A stretch of 26,861 nucleotides of DNA from a virus. The position numbers were made by a program, and so were the translations under genes. Location: the IMG/VR virus record IMGVR_UViG_3300025369_000053, positions 1 to 26,861 of that record; one strand, 5' to 3'. The first letter of the stretch is position 1. Each line of letters begins with the position of its first letter. The notes beneath the pieces were generated by a model, which saw only the letters and a list, made by a program, of their open reading frames with translations, made no database searches and was not told where the DNA came from. Of this stretch, positions 14,202 through 21,684 are shown piece by piece.

Positions 14202-14480
14202 ATGGCAATTTATCTTGATAGTCGGTATGCGGATGGCCCTGTTTTTAAAGCTTGGGATGCTCGCAAAAATGAATACCACATTACAGTGTTTCGTCAATGG
14301 CCTTCGTATTCTTCTTCGTTTTTTATTTACGAGTGGGTGCAAGGTGACCGTTTAGATAATGTTTCTAACAAATTTTTGGGTAGCCCCGATTACTGGTGGC
14401 AGATATTGGATGTAAACCCAGAAATTAACGACCCAGTGAACATTGCTCCTGGAACAAAACTTAGGGTACCAAATGCGTGA
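14202..14480 (+). CDS. LysM-like baseplate protein (gp53/gpX-type)
   Basis: This encodes 92 residues from ATG 14202, with AAGGAT 7-10 nt upstream. An N-terminal strand region (YHITVFRQWPSYSSSFFIYE) is followed by the LysM-type segment VQGDRLDNVSNKFLGSPDYW, then WQILDVNPEINDP and IAPGTKLRVP. The D-R-L-D-x-V-(S)-x-x-F-L-G-x-x-x-Y-W-W-x-I-x-x-x-N-P-x-I-x-x-P-x-x-I-x-P-G-x-x-L-x-V-P pattern is that of the T4 gp53 / P2 gpX group. This group carries a LysM fold and helps fix baseplate wedges or hub. The last 8 nt overlap the next gene (ATGCGTGA). Confidence 0.85.
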   Translation: MAIYLDSRYADGPVFKAWDARKNEYHITVFRQWPSYSSSFFIYEWVQGDRLDNVSNKFLGSPDYWWQILDVNPEINDPVNIAPGTKLRVPNA

Positions 14481-15732
14481 CCCTGAACGCCAAACCATTT
14501 ACGGAAGTAAATACTCCATCACGTTTCCTGATTTTCCAGGAATGACTCGTTTACCTAGATACATTACTGTCCACCAACAAATGGGACATCATGACATTGT
14601 TGAGTTGTACTACCAAGCTTTAAGCCCATTTATGGTTAAGTCATTAAAAACAGGTGTTCCTGTTCAAATTAAATTTAGTAACGATAAAACAACGGGAACA
14701 TTTCTTGGGTATGTGTCAGACGTCAAGTACCCAATTGCCCAAACCTTAGAGCGTCCCGCAACAATCACGTGCGTATCTTCTTCATACGTAATGAAAGAAA
14801 GAGCATCTAAAATTTGGACTAATCGTACAGCTCCTGAAATTGTGTCTGAGATAGGCAAGAAGTTTGGGTTTACGGTAAAAACAACTCCTCATAAAACACG
14901 GTTTAGTCAACAGTCTTTGGCTGGCCATTCCTATTGGGAAAAGATAAACGAGCTTGCTGCCCGTATAGGCTATGGTGTTAAAGTTATTGGAACTGAGCTG
15001 TACTTTCATCCAATTGACGTGATGATTGATGAATTTGTGTCTACTATTCCCATTCTTTCTTTTTCAGACCCTTTTATTAATTCTTACACAAATTACAACG
15101 GTCAAACACTTAATAAGTTTGAACCAAAAATGGGTGACTTTGTAGAAGCAGAAACCTATAACAGAACTACTAAAAACGTAGCTGGTGTGGACCCCATTAC
15201 AGGTAAGTTGTATAAGGCACAATCGTCTCCCCACACAGTAGGAAAACAAGTTCGGCAATCAATTACTGCTCCTTTATTCTCAACAATAGAAACCTCTACA
15301 GTTGTTGGAAGCTCACAAATGGCACAAGATATGGCTGATGCAAAGGCACAGCTATCTCGGTTAGCTATACCCGCAAGTGGGGATGCCTTAGGTGACCCAC
15401 GAATTTCTCCTTGGTCTACTATTCAAGTTAAGGGCACAGGAGATTCTTCAGATGGTTTTTGGGTAGTTAAATCTGCCGTTCATACTGTGCACTACGATGG
15501 ACGGTACACAACCTCGTTTACCTGCGCTACAGACGGAACGGGCATGAACCAACCTTCAGCTACTCGTCCTTCTGGAGCAACGGCAGTACCTATTAGAAAC
15601 GTTATTTCAGAGCTAACTAAACCCCAAACAAAACCTTCCTCCTATAAACTTGCAGCGGCTACAGCAATGGTTAGCCAATCCTTAACGGGATTTAACAAGG
15701 TTCCAAGAAGATGGGTAAGTCACAATGGCTAA
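14473..15732 (+). CDS. Baseplate hub protein, gpD/gp27-like
   Basis: This encodes 419 residues. I chose ATG 14473 because TTAGGG lies about 6 nt upstream and the start overlaps the previous TGA. A TTG 30 nt further up has no site. The protein starts with an all-beta part (YGSKYSITFPDFPGMTRLPR, then VPVQIKFSNDKTTGTFLGYV). It continues with the module APEIVSEIGKKFGFTVKTTP and HSYWEKINELAARIGYGVKV, then a strand GTELYF. Those two helices plus strand are the conserved core of late-control-D / gp27 / gp44-type hubs, which form the trimer that bears the spike. The C-terminal region after about residue 360 is low in order. Confidence 0.85.
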   Translation: MRDPERQTIYGSKYSITFPDFPGMTRLPRYITVHQQMGHHDIVELYYQALSPFMVKSLKTGVPVQIKFSNDKTTGTFLGYVSDVKYPIAQTLERPATITCVSSSYVMKERASKIWTNRTAPEIVSEIGKKFGFTVKTTPHKTRFSQQSLAGHSYWEKINELAARIGYGVKVIGTELYFHPIDVMIDEFVSTIPILSFSDPFINSYTNYNGQTLNKFEPKMGDFVEAETYNRTTKNVAGVDPITGKLYKAQSSPHTVGKQVRQSITAPLFSTIETSTVVGSSQMAQDMADAKAQLSRLAIPASGDALGDPRISPWSTIQVKGTGDSSDGFWVVKSAVHTVHYDGRYTTSFTCATDGTGMNQPSATRPSGATAVPIRNVISELTKPQTKPSSYKLAAATAMVSQSLTGFNKVPRRWVSHNG

Positions 15733-16129
15733 TGAAATCGCTATAGCGTTGCCTTTTTCTATTGACCCTTACGGAAAAGTTGCGTCTACACAGTCACAAT
15801 CCAAAATTTGGGCAGATAGAGTTTTATCCATTATTGGTACAACCGTACGTGAAAGGGTAATGAACCCGTCTATAGGAACAATCATTCCTTATGCAATGTT
15901 TGAGTCTACAGACACAGCCACAGCTGAAGTCCAACAAGAAGTTGAATCAGCTTTTCGCCAACAACTGCCAGCTCTAAACTTAGACAATGTAGTGGTAACA
16001 CTTGATTCATACACGGACACTATAAAAATACAAATTACATATGACCTACCTAACAACTTAAAAGTAACAACCAATCTTGGAATTATCAACATTTCAGGAA
16101 CCAAGCCTTCGTATGAGGAGATATCGTGA
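15725..16129 (+). CDS. Baseplate wedge protein, gp25/gpW-like
   Basis: This encodes 134 residues from ATG 15725, overlapping the hub gene by 8 nt. The family core is IWADRVLSIIGTTVRERVMN followed by PSIGTIIPYAMFES: helix, then R-x-x-x-P-x-x-G-x-x-I-x-x-x-x-F, as in the T4 gp25 / P2 gpW family. A regular alternating strand end (TIKIQITYDL) completes it. In contractile injection systems gp25 is the wedge core element that makes the first contact with the sheath. The neighbouring J-like gene follows in the usual order with a GTGA overlap. Confidence 0.92.
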   Translation: MANEIAIALPFSIDPYGKVASTQSQSKIWADRVLSIIGTTVRERVMNPSIGTIIPYAMFESTDTATAEVQQEVESAFRQQLPALNLDNVVVTLDSYTDTIKIQITYDLPNNLKVTTNLGIINISGTKPSYEEIS

Positions 16130-17664
16130 CCGTACAGCCATCGTCTATTCCAATTTCAGTAAACTACACAAGCCGAGATTACTACTCTCTTCGTGACGAC
16201 CTTATTACTCGTGTCAAAGACCGCTTACCTAACTGGGCTGGAACAGATGAGGCAGATTTTGGAGTAGCTCTCATAGAAGCTTTTGCTTACTTGGGTGACT
16301 TGATTGCTTACTATGTAGACCGTAACGCAAATGAAAACTCTATCTACACAGCTACTCAGCGCAATAGCCTTCTTAACATTGCTCAAACATACGGCTATAT
16401 CCCAGCAGGGTATCGTCAGTCATATGTTGAGCTTACCTTTACCAACTCATCGACTTCAGATGTAACTATCCCAGCAGGAACAGTGGTTTCTGGACAAGTA
16501 GTAACTAATGATGTTGTTCAGCCAGTCTACTTTACTACCGTTGCTGATGCGACTGTTCCTGCAAGTAGCTCGGACACAGTCGGTGCTGAAGAAGGACAAA
16601 CAGTGCAGCAAGTCTCTGCAACTGCAGACCCAACATATGGAGAATTAATTGGTACTTCTGATGGTTCTCCTTCTTTAAGTTTTGTATTGGGCAACAACCC
16701 AGTTGTTGATGGAACAGTGAACGTGTATGTACAAGACGGTGATGTGTATACAAAGTGGACCCAAGTACAGCACTTGATTGACTATGGTCCATTAGACCTG
16801 GTGTACACTGTTTCTTACGATGAATATAACAATGTTTACGTTAACTTTGGTGACGGTGTAGCTGGAGCAATCCCTGTCATTTACTCCTCAGTTCGAGCCA
16901 CATACATTGTCGGTGGGGGAGTTCTTGGCAACGTGTCTACAAATCTTTTGGATACTTTGGTATCTGTACCAGGATTGTCGGAATCACAACTAACTGCTTT
17001 GCAAGGAATTATCTCTGTTACCAATAACATTGTGGCTGTTGGCGGGTCTGACCCCGAATCTAACGACCAGATTCGTTATTCGGCACCTCTAACGTTACGT
17101 GCATCTAATCGTGCGGTTACTTTACAAGATTTTAACAACCTTGCCACCACAGTGAGCGGTGTAGGAATCGCTAATGCTGTGGCTTCAACATGGTCATCGG
17201 TCACCATTTACATCGCTCCTACTCGAAATGTCAACGACCCAGACCCACAGCCTGGCCTTGATAGCAACGGAAACCCAACACCAGAGTACAACTCATTGGC
17301 ATCAGGAGTAACTACTTTCTTGTCAGACAAAACTCTTATTGGAACAACAATTACTGTTCAACCACCTACCTATGTAGACGCAATTGTTACTGTGTCGTAT
17401 ACCAAAAAGCCTCAGTACACAACTGCAGAAACTGAGTTGGCACTAAAAACAACAATTATTTCTACATTTGGATATACCAACTTAACATTTCAACAAACAA
17501 TTACTCCACAAAATATTGAGTACTACCTTAACCAACTTCCGCAAATACAAAACGCACACATTACAGCGTTGTCTCGTTATGGGGGCTCAGGATTAAATAC
17601 TCTTACTGGTGCTGCTAACGAAATCTTTAGATTCCAAGAATCAAACATCAACGTAGGTTCGTAA
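16126..17664 (+). CDS. Baseplate wedge protein, gpJ/gp6-like
   Basis: This encodes 512 residues from GTG 16126, overlapping the preceding TGA, with GAGGAG about 10 nt upstream. The start NYTSRDYYSLRDDLITRVKD is followed by FGVALIEAFAYLGDLIAYYV and DRNANENSIYTATQRNSLLN, the conserved N-terminal helices of gpJ/gp6 wedge proteins. Strand-rich domains follow (SSTSDVTIPAGTVVS; YNNVYVNFGDGVAGAIP). The C-terminal SAPLTLRASNRAVTLQDFNN is the family's R-A-V-T-x-x-D-F/Y landmark. The protein links the gp25-like wedge to gpI-like proteins and fibres at the baseplate rim. Confidence 0.95.
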   Translation: MTVQPSSIPISVNYTSRDYYSLRDDLITRVKDRLPNWAGTDEADFGVALIEAFAYLGDLIAYYVDRNANENSIYTATQRNSLLNIAQTYGYIPAGYRQSYVELTFTNSSTSDVTIPAGTVVSGQVVTNDVVQPVYFTTVADATVPASSSDTVGAEEGQTVQQVSATADPTYGELIGTSDGSPSLSFVLGNNPVVDGTVNVYVQDGDVYTKWTQVQHLIDYGPLDLVYTVSYDEYNNVYVNFGDGVAGAIPVIYSSVRATYIVGGGVLGNVSTNLLDTLVSVPGLSESQLTALQGIISVTNNIVAVGGSDPESNDQIRYSAPLTLRASNRAVTLQDFNNLATTVSGVGIANAVASTWSSVTIYIAPTRNVNDPDPQPGLDSNGNPTPEYNSLASGVTTFLSDKTLIGTTITVQPPTYVDAIVTVSYTKKPQYTTAETELALKTTIISTFGYTNLTFQQTITPQNIEYYLNQLPQIQNAHITALSRYGGSGLNTLTGAANEIFRFQESNINVGS

Positions 17665-18125
17665 TGTCTGACCCTGTAAAACGTCTACATGGTATTTACA
17701 GAGGAGTTGTCCAGGACAATAAAGACCCTCAAAGTCATCGCCGCATTCGTGTGTCTATTCCTCAAACAACAGGCAATGAGATTACGGATTGGGTATGGCC
17801 TGTAGAGCCATCCAGTGTTCATCTGGACGTTCCCTCAATAGGTCAAGGTGTGTGGGTGTCGTACAGCGGAGGCGACCCTGAATATCCTGTATGGCATGGA
17901 GTATTTGGCACGCATCAGGGTGCCAGTAAGCCAATTAAAATAAAGCCATTGAGCAACTCCACTTCGTTGACGGGTATCACTTCATACATTGTTGTGAACA
18001 CATTGCCTGATGGAACTCAAGAGGTAGATTTAGTAGCGTCGTTGTTAGCAATGGCAAATAAGTTAGTAAATCTAGAAAGCCGTGTCCATACACTAGAGAC
18101 GACTCCAGACGTAGACCCAAGGTAG
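17664..18125 (+). CDS. Baseplate spike protein with gp5/gpV-like OB fold
   Basis: This encodes 153 residues. ATG 17664 overlaps the preceding TAA (TAATG). Residues about 6-90 are an OB-fold domain: LHGIYRGVVQDNKDPQSHRR and IRVSIPQTTG, then PSIGQGVWVSYSGGDPEYPV and WHGVFG. The order G-x-x-x-G-x-V-x-x-N-x-D-P-x-x-x-x-R-I/V-x-V and the P-x-x-G-x-x-V-x-V/I-x-x-x-x-G-D-P-x-x-P-V-W block are those of T4 gp5/VgrG/gpV N-termini. A short region follows, with a C-terminal helix LLAMANKLVNLESRVHTLET that may trimerise. There is no lysozyme domain and no long beta-helix, so the tip may need another protein. Confidence 0.88.
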   Translation: MSDPVKRLHGIYRGVVQDNKDPQSHRRIRVSIPQTTGNEITDWVWPVEPSSVHLDVPSIGQGVWVSYSGGDPEYPVWHGVFGTHQGASKPIKIKPLSNSTSLTGITSYIVVNTLPDGTQEVDLVASLLAMANKLVNLESRVHTLETTPDVDPR

Positions 18126-18188
18126 TTCAGCAGGTAAACGGGAGGCAAAACCGAGAAAATAGACCGTTAGGTTTAGAAGGGAAGTTTG

Positions 18189-18653
18189 ATGGCAACATAC
18201 TACGGCGTCACCGCCTATTACCCAGGTCAGGTAAAGTCTGACTTTGGCACGCACATTAACTTTACCGAAACCATTATCGCCAACCATGTTAACGCTCTTC
18301 AGTCAGAAGTTACAGCGATTGAAAGCACGTTGGGCTCTGCCATTACTACAGGCTCTGGTTGGATTGGCTCCTTTGACCAAACCACCGTTAACTGGAATAC
18401 CCTTAAGGACCGTATTGCCAACATCGAGTACGGAATTGGGACCATCCTTGGGGAAATCAACCCAGCAGGCGGTGCATCAGGGCAAGTATTGACCAAAAAC
18501 TCGTCTAGTGATTATGACTACTCATGGCAGACGATTAATGCGCTTCCTTCGTTCACAGGAAACGCTGGAAAGTATTTAACCAACAATGGCTCTACTGCAT
18601 CATGGGCAACAGTCGAGGCGACTATCAACCCATTATTTCTTATTGGAGCGTAA
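18189..18653 (+). CDS. Short tail fibre-like / baseplate-attached protein
   Basis: This encodes 154 residues from ATG 18189, with AAGGGAAG about 6-9 nt upstream. The first part (YYGVTAYYPGQVKSDFGTHI) is followed by a helical heptad-like stretch (NHVNALQSEVTAIESTLGSA). The end is rich in Gly/Ser/Asn, with GASGQVLTKNSSSDYDYSWQ and FTGNAGKYLTNNGSTASWAT. These two G-x-x-x-x-x-L-T-x-N-x-S/G-x-x-x-x-W units are repeats common in tail fibre proteins of environmental phages. A trimeric short fibre attached to the baseplate is likely. The 63 nt upstream (18126-18188) hold only the ribosome binding site. Confidence 0.6.
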   Translation: MATYYGVTAYYPGQVKSDFGTHINFTETIIANHVNALQSEVTAIESTLGSAITTGSGWIGSFDQTTVNWNTLKDRIANIEYGIGTILGEINPAGGASGQVLTKNSSSDYDYSWQTINALPSFTGNAGKYLTNNGSTASWATVEATINPLFLIGA

Positions 18654-18663
18654 GGTATAGTCC

Positions 18664-20808
18664 ATGGCTAACTACGGCGTTGGAGTATACGGTGCATCGA
18701 CCTATGGTCAAACGGCAAAAATTGGCTACTCAGTTAGCCCGATGTCCATTACAACTATTAACTTTTCTGAAGTGTATGTCTATTGGCAAATACCAACAGG
18801 AACATATTCCAAGGTTCGATTAGTTCGTAACCAAAACAGCTACCCAGAACATTCAGAAGACGGCGTAATCATCTATGAAGACACTGCCATGAATAGAACA
18901 GTTTTTAGAGACGGTGAAGACAACGTTAACTCTATTGCTATTGTTTCTGGTAAGCCTATTTATTACACCATGTTTTTGTTTACACAAGATTTAGTATGGG
19001 TAAACGCAGGTTCTGCGGGTGCAATTGTTGCTGCTGACCATAATTTGCAAAATACTTTTATGAACATGCTGCCACGTGTCTTTACCAGCAAAGAACAAAG
19101 TCCATTAGCAGAAATTGATACAACCTCTCCATTGTATTTAATGATGGACGGGTTTACGTTTACCATGGAAGATTTTGTTACTCGTCTTGATTTGCTTAAT
19201 CCTGACCACACACGCATATCTACTCCTGCTGAAATTTTGCCGTTAGAGCAAGTACATGTTGGATTAGACCCAGAGCCTGGAATCCCTGTTAAAAATCAAA
19301 AGCAACTTATTCGTGAAGCAATTTACATGTACACCAACAAGGGAACACCATCAGGACTAACGACTTACATTGAGTCATTGACGGGCTATTACCCACAGAT
19401 AACTGTCTCCCCTAATCTTTTGTTAAATGTTCAAGATTCAACGTTCTACCAAGCAATAGGTAACTGGCAAGCAACAGCGGGCACTCTTTCTTCTACGGAA
19501 GAACTGACCCCTACATCAAATGCAAATGCCATCGATGAAAATTACACGTGCAAAATCGTAGCTTCAGGTGCTGGCTCTATGACGTTAGGAATGGATTCGC
19601 CCATTCTAAAGGGAGTCCCTATTACTCCTGGACAACAGTACGTATTGTCTGCACAGATAAAGTCTCCTACTAGCGCTGGAACTATAACGCCATCAATTGT
19701 TTTGTATGATGGAAAAGGTAACGCCATCGGTTCCCCTATTGTTGGAAGTTCTACTTCAGCTAACAACACTTGGAAGAGCATATCCGTTACGGCAACGGCG
19801 CCTTTGTTTGTATCCGACTCAGTTCAATCGGCAACAGGTAATGGCACAACTACTGTTTATACAACCTTTGATAATCACAAATTTGTTGTTGGAGACACCG
19901 TTACTGTTACAGGCTTTGCCACGTCAGCCGCAAATACCTCATCAGCAACTATTACTGCGGTTACTACAAGTACCTTTAGTATTTCCAGTTCTTTCTCTGG
20001 CTCTACTGCTAACACTGAAGTAGGAAATGCAGTCAACCATAACACCAGCGCATTTTATGCGGGGTTAAAGTTCGCATGGTCTGCGTCAGGGACTTATTAC
20101 GTTGACATGGTCTGCTTACAGCAAGGCTCTACACCAGCGTATGACGAAGCTCGTGCTCTTACTATCTTTGTCAATCCTAACAAAACAAACTTAATCAACA
20201 ATCCATCTTTCGAACAAAACGTTACAGATGGTTGGACAAAGACTGGCGCAGTCACTGTTACCCAAGATACAGATATTGACCCGCAAGTGTATGCAGGCTC
20301 TAATAGTGCCAAGCTCGTTGCCACAGGTGCCTGGTCGTTTACCTCCAACACTGGAGCAATAAACAAAGGTCAGTACTACACCGCCTCTGCTGAAGTGAAG
20401 GGCACTGGTACGGTTACCATGACCATAACAGCAGGTTCTGACGTTCAGACATTTACCATTCCTGCCAGCTCAACATGGGGTCGTTATGCGGCAACGATGA
20501 TTGTTCCTGTCGACTCCACTGCTACAGGAATCAACGTGTCTTTCTCAGGGGCAGCGGGAACATTCCACATTGACACCGTTCAACTTGAACAGTCCTTCAA
20601 GGCAACAGAGTACTTTGACGGATACCTGCCCGAAGCCTATGGCGCTGTATGGACGGGAACTCCAAACAACTCTCCATCAGTCATTTACTTGAGCAAGCCA
20701 ATCAAAATGTTTAGATTGGGCAACACGCTCAATGACTGGGTTCCCAAGGGCACTTTTTGGCGAATCAAGTCTTACGCTGGCTTGGAGTACACCAACCTTT
20801 CGGTATAA
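18664..20808 (+). CDS. gpI-like tail protein fused to carbohydrate-binding-like sandwich domains
   Basis: This encodes 714 residues from ATG 18664. An N-terminal beta domain (1-120; fibronectin-like VYVYWQIPTGTYSKVRLVRN) precedes a gpI-like region (about 125-245; LPRVFTSKEQSPLAEIDTTS, LYLMMDGFTFTMEDFVTRLD, REAIYMYTNKGTPSGLTTYI), the part that in gpI proteins binds the gpJ wedge. Two CBM4/9-like sandwiches follow: about 250-495 (NLLLNVQDSTFYQAIGNWQA ... YYVDMVCLQQ) and about 505-655 (NLINNPSFEQNVTDGWTKTG ... FHIDTVQLEQSFKATEYFDG). The first is interrupted near residues 381-463 by a small Thr/Ser-rich module containing VVGDTVTVTGFA. This is the best receptor-binding candidate here, likely recognising host glycans. 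Confidence 0.75.
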   Translation: MANYGVGVYGASTYGQTAKIGYSVSPMSITTINFSEVYVYWQIPTGTYSKVRLVRNQNSYPEHSEDGVIIYEDTAMNRTVFRDGEDNVNSIAIVSGKPIYYTMFLFTQDLVWVNAGSAGAIVAADHNLQNTFMNMLPRVFTSKEQSPLAEIDTTSPLYLMMDGFTFTMEDFVTRLDLLNPDHTRISTPAEILPLEQVHVGLDPEPGIPVKNQKQLIREAIYMYTNKGTPSGLTTYIESLTGYYPQITVSPNLLLNVQDSTFYQAIGNWQATAGTLSSTEELTPTSNANAIDENYTCKIVASGAGSMTLGMDSPILKGVPITPGQQYVLSAQIKSPTSAGTITPSIVLYDGKGNAIGSPIVGSSTSANNTWKSISVTATAPLFVSDSVQSATGNGTTTVYTTFDNHKFVVGDTVTVTGFATSAANTSSATITAVTTSTFSISSSFSGSTANTEVGNAVNHNTSAFYAGLKFAWSASGTYYVDMVCLQQGSTPAYDEARALTIFVNPNKTNLINNPSFEQNVTDGWTKTGAVTVTQDTDIDPQVYAGSNSAKLVATGAWSFTSNTGAINKGQYYTASAEVKGTGTVTMTITAGSDVQTFTIPASSTWGRYAATMIVPVDSTATGINVSFSGAAGTFHIDTVQLEQSFKATEYFDGYLPEAYGAVWTGTPNNSPSVIYLSKPIKMFRLGNTLNDWVPKGTFWRIKSYAGLEYTNLSV

Positions 20809-20817
20809 GATGCTGGG

Positions 20818-21090
20818 ATGACATCCCTACTCATCGCCGTTCTTATATCAGCACCAGCAGTTACTTACGTCATTGAACTGATTGAGCTTGTTACGTTTGG
20901 ATTTTTTGGCGTATCGACTCTCAACAAATACCTTGCATTGCCATTGAGCGCTGGAGCGCTGTGGTTGATGCACGTGCGTGACCTTAAGTTGATTGTTGCA
21001 TCGCCCGCAGCAACGTTGGTTGCCATCATGATTAGTCGCTACCTCAATAAGCCAACTGTTGCCCAGATGCCACGTTTGCGTAGCTTGTAA
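20818..21090 (+). CDS. Small multi-span membrane protein (holin-like candidate)
   Basis: This encodes 90 residues from ATG 20818. The ribosome binding site is weak. Hydrophobic segments lie at about 2-20 (extending to 32 with an E-x-x-E in the middle), 38-51 and 57-75. A basic C-terminus follows (ISRYLNKPTVAQMPRLRSL). Size, two to three membrane spans and a charged tail fit a holin, and it comes just after the last tail gene where lysis genes often sit. No endolysin lies beside it, so the role is open. The stop overlaps the next gene (TAATG). Confidence 0.6.
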   Translation: MTSLLIAVLISAPAVTYVIELIELVTFGFFGVSTLNKYLALPLSAGALWLMHVRDLKLIVASPAATLVAIMISRYLNKPTVAQMPRLRSL

Positions 21091-21674
21091 TGAAGCAGAT
21101 AATCGTCATCTCATATCAGCAAGACGTCGACGTATCCGATGGTCTGTCACAACTTCTTGCCAAGTACCCAAAAGCAAAAGTCTTATTACCTCTTGAGGAC
21201 TACACGCTCTTTGCTAAAAGTGCCCTCAAAGTAATCCTTGAACGAAACGCCAAGTTTCATCTTTTCTTTTCAGATGATGCACAAGCAGTGATGAACTCAG
21301 GACTCAATGTTGAGGACATGACGTTCTGCTCTAATCCCAACCGTGAGGTCATGCAACACGTGCACCCCTATGACGTGCTCGCTCTTGTATGGGACGACAG
21401 CACCGATGCCCACATCACCCTGCACACGCTGGAAGATTTTGGTTTAGAGTCATGGGACATCAGCAATGGCTTGGACATCATCGAGATTGATGACTCGGAT
21501 GAGACAGCCGATGAGCTCTTTGAAGCTGTACAGGACAGCATGGCTGCCTTTGTGGATAACCTGTCCGCCTATGTGGTCACCACGGTCTTAGACGCCCTAA
21601 CCCAGAGCGTTAACAACCATATCGACGAGTTCGAGCGCCGCAAAGACCTCCCGCCCACCGACGACTTGGAGTAG
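21090..21674 (+). CDS. Acidic hypothetical protein, mixed alpha/beta
   Basis: This encodes 194 residues from ATG 21090 (TAATG overlap). The first 125 residues alternate strands and helices in a Rossmann-like order (MKQIIVISYQQDVDVSDGLS, AKVLLPLEDYTLFAKSALKV, HLFFSDD, DVLALVWDDSTDAHITLHTL), followed by an acidic stretch IIEIDDSDETADELFEAVQD. The last 60 residues are helical. The DVLALVWDDSTDA...L segment faintly recalls nucleotide-binding SLOG-type folds, but the usual GxxG/GT residues are not clear, so I make no functional call. It stands at the boundary between the tail and replication modules. Confidence 0.6.
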   Translation: MKQIIVISYQQDVDVSDGLSQLLAKYPKAKVLLPLEDYTLFAKSALKVILERNAKFHLFFSDDAQAVMNSGLNVEDMTFCSNPNREVMQHVHPYDVLALVWDDSTDAHITLHTLEDFGLESWDISNGLDIIEIDDSDETADELFEAVQDSMAAFVDNLSAYVVTTVLDALTQSVNNHIDEFERRKDLPPTDDLE

Positions 21675-21684
21675 GCTCCCACCC

